From NCBI GenBank assembly GCA_039566865.1, contig CM076944.1:8702501-8766500 (forward strand): a DNA stretch of 64,000 nucleotides. Direction: 5' to 3'. The stretch is from Aurelia coerulea. Taxonomy: Eukaryota > Cnidaria > Scyphozoa > Semaeostomeae > Ulmaridae. Every line of letters starts with the position of its first letter. The first letter of the stretch is position 1. Below the pieces are notes generated by a model. That model ran no database searches, had not been told where the DNA came from, and saw only the letters and a program-made list of their open reading frames with translations. Shown in pieces: positions 1-13,600 of this stretch. Made by a program: the position numbers and the translations under genes.

Positions 1-139
1 AATTGTAAAGTACTTTGAAAACCAATGGGTTATAGACACTCTTTGGTTTGATCTAAGAAGAAAACATAACTGTAAGATTCGGAAGACAATCAACATAAAC
101 AGCTACAAAGTTTTGCAAAATTCGAAGATCCCTTTTACA

Positions 140-345
140 ATAGTTTTTTTGTGTGAAAAAAGCCTGGATTGAGCCATATTTCTATACTATTTACACGAGA
201 GGTTCGCTTGGGTGGCGTTAGAGCTTCGATCACTATTGTGCAGATTCAAAAATTCTACTTCAAAACATCATAAAACTATCGCTTCATTCAGATTCTTTTT
301 CAGAATAAGTTGCTTGTTTGTACGTGCGGCGACAATAAACGATAA
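140..345 (+). repeat. dispersed repeat, copy 1
   Basis: This shares an ordered set of words (AAAGAGCCTGGATTGAGC-like start, GTGGCG(T/A)TAGAGCTT, CACTATTGTGCA, AGATTCTTTT(T)CAGAATA end) with 5810-5950 and 20075-20235. No coding signal is conserved among copies. Class unknown; possibly a short non-autonomous element. Confidence 0.5.
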
Positions 346-382
346 ATACACAAAATATCTTTAAATGAGTGAATAACCTGGG

Positions 383-472
383 GCTTAATGTACTAAACGT
401 TTCGGGCTTAACCCTTCACCAGTAGTAGGCTACTGATCAAGGGCGAAGCCCGAAACGCTTAGTACATTAAGC
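383..472. repeat. 90-bp near-perfect hairpin
   Basis: GCTTAATGTACTAAACGTTT at the left pairs with the sequence ending AGTACATTAAGC at 472; the arms also share TTCGGGCTTAACCCTT / AAGGGCGAAGCCCGAA. The turn is near 428. It could be a small foldback MITE; no gene nearby. Confidence 0.7.
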
Positions 473-735
473 TCTTAATTAGAATACCTAAAAAGGTCTA
501 TTGCTTATATTGAAACCTTCATCATACGCTGCTTACAACAGGATGCAACTGATAAAACCCAGACTTCGTTTAATATATTCTGTGCCTGTAATGAGTATTA
601 AAAACATTCCAGCATAGCAGTTAAAGTACTGCTAGTAAGAATGGTGTGAGTAAGTACATAAGCCTGTAAATCATTGCCAGTACTGTGTGCGTTTGGCTTG
701 GTCATTTTGAAGGGAGCCATACCTCTTGCCCCTCT

Positions 736-1275
736 CTAGACTTATGACATTTCGTCCCTTGTTTCCCTGCACTCTTTGATTTGCAGATATCACTTGCTCA
801 ATAAGGGACTCATTTCACTACTCTTATAAAATGGCCCCCTGTGTCAAAATGGCCTAAACTAGCGGGAATTCTCGTACACTCAACAAATCGCTTCAATTTC
901 TGGTTTGAAGAGCTTCAGCATTGAAAAGCGAACTTGTAGTACAAAGAATAATGTTGTACGAACCTACTCATCGCAAAATACATACATTTCAAGCAGTAAT
1001 CTTCCTCTGTAGAAACAAAATAGATCGATCGCAGCTACGAGAACTCTTTCCCGAATCAACCGTTTTTGCACGCAACAACAACAACAGTCTAAATAGCGCC
1101 TCCTAATTGGTTGAAGACTAAATTCTAGCAATTTGATTGGTCAATACGGATCCACACCATATTGGCCTCAAGTGGCTACACTTTATAAGAGTAATTAAAT
1201 GAGTCCCTACTGAGCAAATGATATCTGCAAATCAAAGAACGCAGGGAAGCAAGGGACGAAATGTCATAAGTCTAG
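736..1275. mobile_element. MITE-like element with long inverted termini
   Basis: The left arm (CTAGACTTATGACATTTCGT, then GATTTGCAGATATCA and GGGACTCATTT) returns inverted at 1178-1275. Arms are about 110 bp and imperfect. The interior between has no recognisable coding sequence. 473-735 before it holds nothing I can name. Confidence 0.65.
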
Positions 1276-1823
1276 CCCCTCTCTAGGCTTACATGTAGGA
1301 ATAAGTTGCCTAAGCATTACCAGGAGAACTATTTACTGTCCTCCTACTAAACAATTTACTTCCAGGCCCGGTAATGATTATTGTACCTGTACCTGTACTT
1401 GTACCTGCAGACAGCTGTTACACGTTCTCGCAAACACGTTAGCCTAGAGGTATAAAATTGGACTTATACCCAGATGGGCAAGACTGGTATTGCATTTTGA
1501 GAACCTGCAAGTAGCGTGAATGTTTATATACAAGAAAACACTATCATCCGTTTAGAAAGTTGCAAAAATCTGAATAGAACGCTGAAACCTTTTTCAAATT
1601 CACTTGATCTTTGACATTGGTGGAGAACAAAGGAAGTGCTGCTTTTGTAGCAACCACTTTTCTTGGCTCTTCTGTGCCTTAAATCAGCAAGAACTCGTAA
1701 GATTGGCAAAAAAAGGTTTAAAACTTATCATATTTGCAACTGTGTAAAAACGGGACGATTGAAGTTACAGCTCCTCCCCAGCAGCCACACACACAGGATA
1801 CAACATTTTTAGGACACCCTGCA

Positions 1824-2297
1824 TACAGTAAAAACCCCCATATAAGAACCTACAATTTTGCAAGTCAGCCTAACTAGGTTCTTATGTTTTGGGTATTTAG
1901 TGGGAAATGAGGCTTTTCATGTTCTTAAGTTGGTTCTTATTTTATTCAGGGCTTTCAGGAATTTCTTTTCTTTGATTTCAAACTTCAGGCCTATTATTTA
2001 CTGTCAGTTCACATCGCTTTAGTTAATGAGGTATTATGCAGAACAGAAATTTGTGGAAGAATCAGAAATGTTTATATAATCCAAAGAAAGCTTTTAAAAG
2101 CTTCTCATCGGATACTATAAAAATCTTTTATTCTTTCACAAACTTCTGTTGTGAATAAGACCCCATGATCTCTACAAAATAAGATCCTATTTCGAATTCC
2201 AGACTGAATGGGTCCTTATACAATGGGGGTCTGATTGCAAAATTTTAGCCTGCAGGTTCTTGATCCATTAGGTTCTTATACGCGGGTTTTTACTGTC
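1824..2297. mobile_element. MITE, TACAGTAAAAACCC family
   Basis: Left end TACAGTAAAAACCCCCATAT and right end inverted (CGCGGGTTTTTACTGT). GGTTCTTAT words recur internally. The element at 4030-4454 has related termini. It sits just downstream of integrin exon 17. Confidence 0.65.
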
Positions 2298-2402
2298 TTG
2301 TTTTATCTATGTTCAGAGGCAGAAAAATGTACTACTGTCAGGTTAAATGATAATGTGACAGACTTCCCCCCTAAAATTGGGAGCAATGAAACATTCACTT
2401 AC

Positions 2403-2548
2403 ATTGAGATACACTGTATGATTAATACATTTGTGTCTACGTATTTGAACTGTGCTGGACACCCTGTAACTTCTTCGTGAGTTTGTGATAAAAACACCAC
2501 GTTTATGGATAGGTTCTTCAGAATCAATAATGTATTCGTAGGATACAT
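2403..2548 (-). CDS. integrin alpha exon 17: thigh domain
   Basis: It encodes VSYEYIIDSEEPIHKRGVFI, then TNSRRSYRVSSTVQIRRHKC and INHTVYLN. The layout, a Y-x-I-x-LDS strand, KR(G/A)xF, then a Cys and HTVYL, matches thigh-domain sequence of integrin alpha chains. The acceptor is CCCTTGTAG and the donor GTAAGT, phase 1 in, 0 out. I found no further exon between 2402 and the left edge, so the rest of the coding region is outside the window. Confidence 0.9.
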
Positions 2549-5500
2549 CTACAAGGGAAAAATGTGTTATCAAGGCTGAGCAATATGGCTAACTACCGGG
2601 GGGTAAGCCATAAAGGAGTTCCCCCTTTTGAAAGTTAATAGCATCAATAGTATCAATAGTACTAGGGGGAATGTTGGTGAGACCTCTCTTAATAAACTCC
2701 AAAAGCTACAAAATCGTGCTGCCAGAATAGTTACCGGCAGTCGATATGACCAGTCAGCCTTGCCACTCTTTCGTGCCCTAGGATGGCCCACGGTTAGTGA
2801 ATTGATTGATCTTGAAACACTAAAAATGGTTTTCAAGTCCCTAAACGGTGATGCGCCGTCCTATATGAGCGACATGTTCAATAGAGTGAACGAAACAACC
2901 TCTCGCGTACTGAGGAATTCTAATATAAACCTTAGGACTCCAATGTTAAGAACATCAGCTGGTCAGAGATGTTTTTCATTCAGAGGGGCCAGTCTCTGGA
3001 ATGGGTTGAATGATGAATTAAAAGGAGCACCTACTCTAAAGAAATTCCGGGAAGGGTTGATGAAATCCCACAAAGCATAAGTTGAGATGCTTTATGCAAT
3101 GAACTCTTTTAATTTTACTTTTATTGATATTATTTTAAACAGATTGTAATCTTAGTTTAGTTTTAGTATTTTTATTGCATGGCCCCCTGTAAATCAGTTT
3201 TTCTGTAACTGAGGGGCTACCATGCCTAAAAAATTGAAAATGAAATGAAAATGAAAATGGATTTGAATGATTCAAATTCTGGTTAAAAGCCGACAGGCCA
3301 TACTATTTTTGGGAACTTTGTCGCTTTTTATGAGCACTGGAAATAGAGGTAAATATTGTCTTGGTTGCGAAATGTTTGAGAAAGGGCCTAAAACATTTGA
3401 TCTAATCATAAGAAACGGCCGTAACACAGAACAACACGAAAGGGCATTTCAACTCTCTCATGAGTTATAAGAGATCGACTTTCGAAACAAATACTGGAGA
3501 TTTTCAGTCCTATGACAATGAATATGCAGACGACATCTCTCATAACCCGCGAAAAATTGCATTTTCTATATCGTTCTGTGCAATGAGTTCATTTATGATT
3601 TGATCAAGTGCTTTAGGTCTTTTTGAGGAATTTCGCAACCCTTTATTCATTTTCGTAAAGTTGAATTTATTTCTGGTGCTTTTAAATCTCAATCTCTCGG
3701 CTATGAAGCAGAATTAGATTTACTCCAATCCATCAAGTTCTGTTGGTACTTTGAATATTCACAAGTGGGAACTTTTTTCTGGTTCACCCGGCCTGTATTT
3801 TGGGTACTTTCCTTTTTAACCCGTCTTCACTGTGCATTTTTTGTATTGTTACTTTTCGGATATTGTCGGACGTTTCACATTCTTATAAGTTTCTAACAAA
3901 AAAAAAGCTTGAAGTATTTTTCATGAATGTTTAGATATATAAAGTGCCATTGAGGGTTCTTTGCACGATATAAGTTCAGACTGTCTGCAAATCAAATTTG
4001 GCCTTAATAAAAGTATAGATCCAGTGCAGTACAGTAAGAACCCGCAAAATAAAAACCACTCTATAAAAAACCTCAGGCTGATTTTTTTGAGAAATGGTGC
4101 CCTCATATAAGAAACTTCTCAGCCTGATTCTTGGAAGGTTTCCTATTTAAGAGGATCCCAAAAAATTATCATATTTAGTAATTTTTGTTAAAGTCAGGTG
4201 CTAAATATTTTTAGAGATTTCATGCAAAAGCATCTCCATCTACAGTATACTTGGCATGCATGCTATGATTGACCAAATTTGGAGAGAATGCTACGTAACA
4301 AGAACATACTGTTTGATAGCGTCTGCTCTGGGGTTTCTTTAAAGATTTGAAGGTTTCTTAACCATGTGATAAGAAGCATTTCAGCCTGTTTGCAGATTAA
4401 TGCCCTCAGGCTGTTTTGAAAAAACTGGTTTCTATTTTGCGGGCTCTTACTGTAGTTTAACTGATGGAACAGTTCAAGTGAAGTAAAAATGTTCTATCAG
4501 GTACACTGCAGTGGATCCATGGTTTCCGCTAAGCCCAAATCTGATTATCAGATAGTCTGAAATTTCAGCGTGCCCGCAAAGGGCCTTGGGTATGGGTAAC
4601 AATGGTTCTTTAAAGCAACCATTCAAATTTAGTATCATGAAGACCGAAAACAGTCTACAATGAAAACTGGACTCTCTATTAGAAATATACTAGAACGAAT
4701 TTTTCAAAACGCTAAAACAATTTTGCAAACAGTTGTCTAGATCAGTCACATGTTAAATTAGAATGACACTGTAGAAACTGGCACAAAATTAATAAATCTC
4801 ACCGACAGGTTGTGGTACATTTTTACCGCCAACAGTAAAGCATACCCATGTTGATAAGCTGTAACAAAATGCAAAAACATTTATTCAGTTTACCGTACCG
4901 GAAACGGGCCCTTTCTAAAGAATAGTTCCTTTCTTAGATTGAATAGTGACATTTTTCGCCGTTCGAAGAGTGAGCATTCGATGATTTTTTCAAATTTAGA
5001 TAAAAGATACAAAACATGCTACTTTCTCTACATGCAAATTACTATACAAGTATACAACACTACAGAGATGATACCATACAATGGGGAGCAGAAAAGCATG
5101 ACTACCCCATAACCATTACATGAAATAAAATACTACCAGAATAATATGCAATGAACATGAGGAAACAATACTGGTAAACATAAGCTAGATATAACATTAG
5201 TTAAATACAATGGGTACTTGCATTAAACAATGCAGAAAGAAGTCTTAAAACAATCCCATGCACCCGACCGAATTACAATCAATTTGATTAGTGGGTGTAT
5301 ATCGATATCGGTGGATGAAAAATTGATAGACCAAGGGCAGCGATAAACCTTATTGCTAAACCTTAAAGCGCCAATCACAACGGTGAATTGTGTGCTCTCG
5401 GGCTGCCCCTCTCTCACGACTATTATCGGAACAATTTAAATTTAATTGTAAGTGCCATACATAGTTGGAACTCGCTGACTATAAGTCTTTTCCCACTATG

Positions 5501-7661
5501 GATGGCACGTAGTTAATTAGCCTTGCTGTTTTGTAAATAGTTGTTTTTTAATGAATAAAGGAAAAAAAGGTCAGTGGGAAGTTGAACATTTAGGTACAAA
5601 GCCTACTAGTCAACAGAAAGGCCTGAAGCCCACAAATCAACATACATTGAGTCCTTTGCTGGCTTTAAAACATTCTTTATATCAATTCAATGTTAAAACC
5701 ATGTTGTCATTCTTGTGTCTGTTAGCATGCTCTCGTATCCAACCTGTCATCTTGCCAGAGCCAGCCAGCTACGAACCACCATTGCTTTTAGGCCCAATAG
5801 ACCTTTTTGGCTATTCTACAAAAGAGCCTGGATCGAGAAATATTTTCATTCATTGTTGTACGAGAGGCTCGACCAATTGGCGTTAGAGCTTCTACCATTA
5901 TTGTGCACATATCATTGGATTTAGATTCTTTTTTAGAATAGCTAAAAGGTCTATTGTACTCAGTGAGGCTGCATGAAGACTAAAGAATGCCACGTCGTAA
6001 CCATCGAGCGAATGAGGATAGCTTACCACAAGTGTTTAATGCCATCAGGACTAGTGCACAGTTGAGATATTGATTTAGGGTTGAATTGTGTACGCGCTAG
6101 TGCCAGTTTGCCTCTGATTATCACAACGGGCCTTGACCTATAAAATGAGGAGAGATTATTACATGTAGTTCAAAAGTATACTGCGTGGTCCAAAAAAACA
6201 TCACGAGGTACATCGTACATAGTTTTCTGCAAGCAAAAGTTATGAGCACAAACAAGGCATCAGCATGTGGCTGAAGGGCTCAGCTATCTTTTGAGACGTT
6301 GCTTGGTCAGTTGGTCATTTCTCCAACTATTCCAACCTTTTCTGTAATGCCCTGTTTTTGAAACATGAGACAGGTAATAATTCCAAGCATTGACTTCGGA
6401 ATTGTTTGAAGAGCAGTTGTCACCCAGAGCCCTTTCCGAGCACGCTGCTATTTCAAACTGTTTGAAAATCAAATTTTGGCCTCAGCAGAAACTATGGATC
6501 CATACCGTAGTATTGGAATTGGTAAAAAATTTTGAATTTTGTTGACTCTTTCTATCAGCTTAATTATTGCAGTGCAGATCCATATTTTCTGCTGAGGCCA
6601 AATTTGATTGTCGGTCAGTCTCAAACTGCAGCGTGCCTCCAAAGAAACCTGCGTGAAAATAGCTCGAGAATTGAGGTATAAAAATAAAGGGAGATTTGAT
6701 GGTTTAAATTGTGACAAATAGTGTATCTAAAACTTACCTCAAGTAAACAACACGGTCCGAAAGAAAACTGCCAATTGCAAGATCTGAAAATACAATTGAA
6801 TGATCTCAAATGTCATACATTTACAGAGGAAAGAATTGCTATTTTTATCTCTCATTAATATTTATGATCAGAATTTTGCAAGTAATATTTTTTTTCTTCA
6901 TGGAAGTACACGTCAAGCACCATCCTTTTATGAAATGAATACCAGATTGCTTCAATTTGATCAAAGACCCATTGTTAACCATAGAACACACTGCACATTA
7001 GATGTTGGAATGGTAATAACGTAAAAGCTCTATTAAGCCCTCCTCTCTACTAAGCCCCCCCCCCACTTATATCAAATTCCAGAGGTTACTAAAGATTTTC
7101 CATTTACTGAGCTAAATAAGTTTGCATGTTAATTTTGATATGATTTGAGATAAAACTGTGTCTAATGCATGTATCTAATTCGCAAAAATGTATGTTTAAA
7201 CCGCAAAATGTGATGTAAAAGAACTAAAAAGTGTCCACAATTAAATAGCCCCCCTGGGTCTTAATAGAGCTTTTACGGTAAATGCAACTGTACACACATC
7301 CCAAAAATTGGATTTCTAACCGGATAGACAATTAGCTTCTACTTTTTCCTGTGATATATATTGCCCAGTTTAACAGTTATTTTTTCCAAAATTGAAAATT
7401 GTGAATACGTAATAAAGTAAGCCTTAAAGAGAATCAACGGAGATAAAAGCACCACGCGGAAGGAGTCTGGGTATTCTATTATTAGCCTATTGTATTTAAT
7501 GATTTCGAGTGTTCGTGGATATTGTTTAGCAAGAAGAACAATAACGTGCGTAGGAGTTTTCTTTGTCCTATTTATAGATTGCCTCTACTTTGCTCCGTTG
7601 ATTCACTTTAAATAAGCTGTCAATTAGCTATTTTTAATTCTTGCCTACTGTAAATAAAGTA

Positions 7662-7695
<34 letters not shown>

Positions 7696-10600
7696 CCCAT
7701 GATCCTTTCAGGCATCAAAGACGACTTTCGTGTAATATGAAAGTTGTTGTTTTTTGCTAGGTTCACTTGGTCCTGTTTTTGGTTGGCAAACGAAGAATTA
7801 AAGTTGATAACAGGCTTTTAAACTAACCTTGTGAGAGGTATGTTCTGTAACTAAATATGAGTTGACATTTTTAACCATGACGAAATACCATTGATTAATT
7901 TCATTTGATAACAGCAAGGTTAATTACTTTAAGAAAAGTAACACAAAATTTTACGTCGAAATACCAAATTCTGGTCCCACTTTCATCCCTTTATTTGCAT
8001 GCGACTACGTTTTATTGCTAATCATTTGTCACTGAACACTGCACCAAAAGTGCTATCATTTATATGGATAACTTTTCGACAGACAGGACAGGCTACAACA
8101 GAATAGGTCAGGTCAGGTCAGGTCAGGTGAAAGCCAGGTCAAGCCACGTCACGTCACGCCACGTCACGTCACGTCACGTCACGTCACGTCACGTCACGTC
8201 ACGTCACGTCACGTCACGTCACGTCACGTCAGGATTTAATTTGGGTATTCACATCAAAATCGTTACCTACCTGGATAACCATTACCATCCACATCTACAC
8301 CTCCTGAAATAGCACTACCAAATGCAGATAGAGAGAGTCCGACCAGTCCAAATTGGGCAGGTATAAGTTTCTGTAGATAAATGATAAAATTTCACACATG
8401 AGGGAAAGAAATGTTGGATGCATCAAACACTTTTGATGTTTCCACGACAGGATTCTATAAACAGAACTTGCAAGGAGATACTGTTTTTAAATATTCTCCA
8501 AACATGTTGTTTTACGCAATTCGGAAACAGTTTTGTAGCTTATGATAGTGTACATAAAATTTCCTAAAAATATTGGTATTTCGTTAATTTGTTAATGAGT
8601 ATACTGTAATGTGAGAACTAAAGCATCACGAAAAGTTTATTAGAAACAAGTATATGAGTATATTGTATGTAGACAATTGAACTAGACAAGTTGCTATTGT
8701 AATAAAAAGCATTTTGATTTAGAACAATATGACACACACTCACACAGCACAGTTTTGTATGGTAGGAACAACCTTTGTTTCAAAGACAAATTGTCAAAGA
8801 GTTGCAAAACAATGTGTGCTTCTTTAAGAATGGTTTTGTTAAAGGCAGGCTGCCCTTATTGTTCTGAGCTTAGCTTCTATTTAGTTACATGGCCATTAAG
8901 TTAATGCATCACTAATTATCTATGATCCTGACTTATTTGGAAATTAGTCAGTTTAGTTCAGTTCATTTCATTTTAAAATTCCACTACATACAAATGCCAT
9001 TGAAATAATTACAACATAATATATTATATCAAAGCAGCAAATTACAACAATGAAATATAAACTAATAAAATAACAAATTTATAAGGAAATTTGTATCCAG
9101 GGAACTTCTTAAATGAGGAGCTCTCTCAATAGGTAAACTAATCAAGGAGAGAGCACCTCCTTAAATTAGTACAAACTTATCCAATATACAATAGAGATCT
9201 GTATCAATTTCATTTTCATTCATCAATGGGCAGACTGCCTTTAATGCATTGTGTCAATAAAGAGACTTTACCTGTGAGTAAGATGTCTTAAGTCCGTCTC
9301 TTGAGCCATGATAAATATAAACTGCACCTCTGCCATCTTCTCCTCCGTACGGAGCACCAATTACAACGTCTAGAATTATAGCAAAATCTCTATCATACTT
9401 GAGACGGACACTGTTGATTCAAAACTCTATTTCATTATGCTTATAGGAATTGCATTGCGTTTATTTCAACTCGCCTTGGATCTTCTGCATCAGTTTATTT
9501 CAATGGTATTGCCTTATTTAGTTTCTTACGATTGCAACATTAATTATGCGCGTAATGTTTGAATAATGTTTGCTATAAATTCTCACATGTGTTTTTGTTT
9601 CCTAGCCGAGGATTAGACAAGCTAGTCTCGAAATATCCTGCAATATAACATGACTTACTCAACTTGATTTGTCGATTATATTTAATGTTGACCAATTTAT
9701 ATGTTATTCATCGCGGCCTAGTTTACATCTCAACCAACTGTCTCAAAATCAACTGAAATGTTTTATCAGCTGGAATATTAAATGAATCGTAATCTTTGTC
9801 GACTTCTACTGATCTGTTGGTCGAAACAAGATTCTCACCACACTTTTACTGACTATACAATAGGGAAGATTCCTAAATTCTTAGCGCTTAGTGCTGGGAT
9901 CCATGAGCGTAAGGGAAGATAACATTGGGGGGGGGGGCTGCTTACAAAAAAGGCATTGTTTACAAAAATTTTGCACGAATTAGGGTGGATTTCTACCTGA
10001 TTATGGCCGATTTTTGCAAATTTTCCAACCTTGGGGCCACAGCCCCCCCCCAGCCACATGTCTCCTGCGCCTATGCTGGGATCACAGAAATAGAGAAGGC
10101 CTAATCGAGTCCGAGACTCCTTGTTACGATGTTCACGTTGTGGCTTTGAGTCCTGTCCACCCGACTGCTCTGGCTGCAAAGTCAGAGGATTACACAAACG
10201 CACCACAAGAAATCCAATGCACCCTTGCAGAATTTAGCTCCACGTCAGGCCAAGGCGAAGGATGCATTTCAAAGGAAACGACGTCATTGTGCAAAGGACC
10301 AGTTACTCCGATTGTAATAAGTCTCAACTTGCCTTCAAAGCCATCGTTGTCAAGGTCACCAGCTGCGGTAATGACTGTTCCAAAACGAGATCTTTGAGTT
10401 GAATCCCCATGAAGGTAGGTATCAGATAAATCCAGATTGTTCTGAAGAATACTAACACATTAATCACGAGGACACAAATGAAATCGTCCACAGAAAAAGT
10501 CACAATTGGAATGCCTGGCCTCCCAGAGCTATCGTCACCCAGGGTCCCTTGCAGGAGGCTGAAATTTCGGGAGGCAGAAATTATTTGTAGGCAATAAATC

Positions 10601-13600
10601 CCCAACTGTTATCACGTTCAACACACACAAGTAAATGTGTTTTCAACATTTTTCTCACCAAATATTCATCATGAAATCTCATAAAATCCCATAAAATAAG
10701 AGACTGCTTTTCGTTGAATAGATTCCATTCAATTTTTGCTAACAATGTTGCCAAATGATAAGCAGGTTCATTCTCGTTCAACATGTTTTGATATTCTAGA
10801 AATAGTTTACAAACACATACACACGATTAAAAATTTGGTAGAAACACAGCGTACCGAGCAGCGTATATGTTACCAATATATGTTGGCCTGCATTAAATGG
10901 CCCTTACACATTCTGATAATGGAATCAATTTGAAACATCAGGAGAAAAGCGCGGATTTACTATAAATTGGAAGGCAAGGATGACGATTTAAAAGATCATG
11001 TTCATGTCATCTGATATTTCTAGTCGAGTGACAAACCCATCAGTTAAAATCAAGACAGTGACCAGTCCAGTTCGACAATCCAAGCTAGTAAGAATATTTC
11101 TAAATCATTATTATCATTTTTGAATAAAAAGATCCATCACCAGAGTGTAAAATTGGGCGTGAATCACCATTAAACAAGGACAGTGACAATGGGTACCAAA
11201 AATGGTAAAAACATAGCGGGGGAACAATCTGTTTGTTTTTCGACACAATTGTACAGAAAGAAGTTTCAAGAGAAGAAACGTCATTAAGGCCGATAAAAAG
11301 GGGCAAGGGGAATATTCCTAGGGCCTCGGGGTCCAAGGGGCCTCGCAAAATATCTCGATTTTCTTTCAGATCAATGTAGCATAGGATCATCGTAATTTCT
11401 AAACTGTTTGACATAACATGAAATAATTTCCAAGAAAACCATAGTTTATGAATGCCTACAATATGGTATCAAGCAAACGTCTGTCACTAATCTGGTTTAT
11501 GATTTAGAAATTTGATGACGTCACGTCCTCAAATGAGTTAAAATGTAAGATACACCGTAATTTCCAAAAATATTCAAAATTTTTGAAAAGTCCAACGGTA
11601 GAATTATAGATAAGTATCTAAACTTTCTTTCAAGCCATTCAATCAGAAGAAATAGGTCATTGAATTTTACACCCACCTTTTTTCGCCGAGTGCAAGATTT
11701 GGAACCTATGCTCATCTGTGTTAGGAAGATCGGAATGCTGCAGCTCCAGACGAAAAATGACGCTGTGAGCTTCATTTTTCCCCATGAGTTCTAAATGAAT
11801 GTTGTAGGTCAAACAAAGACATTTTCCAAGGACCCACCACGTCTCTATATGCAATCAAGTAGTAAAAATTTATTGTAACTCAATAAATCTTTGCTAAAAT
11901 GCCTATCAGCCAAAAAGGAGGGCACGGTTGCTTATTTTTTCGGGAGAGTACCTGCAGGCTACCATGTGCCTCCCTATTTCACTTGCTTGCAGAAGGTCTC
12001 CTATTTAATTTTTGTCCCAGAGCCTTCTAAGTCTCCGCCTCGGTCCTGCCTAATATCAAATGCCAGTGTAATTTTTTTGTTTTATAGCGTGTCACGGCAC
12101 GCCCGAAGGAATATATACGGCATAGCCCGAAGGAATATAATAAAAAAGATACACAGAGTTTCACTTACTCTTCTGTTATTAATGTAAACAAACACAGCCC
12201 CTTCTTCAATCATCAAGGAATAAAATGGAGCACCAACCAGTAAATCTTGAAAGCTGAAAAATATGTTAAATCCAATGTTAATCATATCTATCAGCTGAGA
12301 TAAGAGCCGTGTAACATCGCAGTCCCATCTACACTACAGAGTATATACCGGGTGAGTAAAAAAATATCCATTGGAAAGGCCAGTACTCCTTGGATATCAT
12401 GACGATAATATTTGCAAATTTATCATCAATTTGTGGACATATTTATGAATTTTAAAATTCAACCGACTGATATCACGCATTCCGTTCCAAAGATATAGGG
12501 ATTTTCTCTTGAAAGCCAGCTGGTGGCATCAAATATTAAAAGAAATTGTAAGAAAATTGTCAAAAATTGCTTACTCACGTGGTATTTATTGTTGTATTTC
12601 TGTTGTGTTCTTTCCCTGACTATGCTCGGACATTGTTTTAAAGAATAGGCCCATTGGTCCCAGTCCCCGAAAAGCAATATTGTAAAGAAATTGTAAACAA
12701 TTTCTTACTTGAGTTGTATTTCTTGTTATATTTCTGTTGTATTCTTTGGGACCAATGGGCCTATTTTTCAAAACAACGTTCGAACATGGTCAGGGAAAGA
12801 ATACAACAGAAATGCAACAAGAAATACAACGCGAGTAAGCAATTTTTTACAATCTTTTACAATTTCTTAGAAACGGTAGGCTTAATTTTTCGAAAGTTAA
12901 GAAACAACCTTACCTGGGTTTAAAAAGCTAAGAAACTTTTGTAATTCACAGCTTTAATTTTCCTGTCGCAGTCAAAAATGTTTCGAGACTGTATACAATT
13001 ATAGCAACTGTTTGGACATTATTTTGAGTGCGAATTATGTTATTGATTTGTTTTGAGACCTTACTAAGTAAATTGGGAACCCTTTAGACAAAACAAGATC
13101 TACACTTCTGGCATTAAAAATATAAGAAACACGTAAGAAAATTTTGGCAGGAAAATGGTTCAAAAATTTAAGAAACTGTCTACCAGCCCCGGACCTTAGT
13201 TTCTTATAAAAAAAATGAGTGAATTAGATGCCACCTGTGAAGAGCCCCTTCAAGAAATCTTCAAAGCAGCCTAAAATCTCAACCAAATCTTCCTAATATG
13301 TATGCCTAACAGCAAAGAAATCGCCATTCATAATGTTGCTATGCTCCCAGGTGTAACACTTTCATCCTCCCAAGCGGATAATACTGTGCTAAAGCATTTA
13401 AAATTCATTGCTGTGAGGCAAAAAGTTTGGTCGTGATTTTAGGCCTGTTTTGAATGTTTCTTGAAGGGGCTTTTTGAGAAAATCCCTCATAATTTCAGAT
13501 CAGACTGGTCAACATTATGCGCATACTAACCAGTTTTGTGTTGTACAGGAAAATATAAAGCCCGAGGTCTTGAAAGTACAGACCGAGCTTGCGAGGTTTT

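Noticed and set aside
8064..8312. ORF with SRHVTSRHVT repeats
   Set aside because: It is a translation of the CACGT array.
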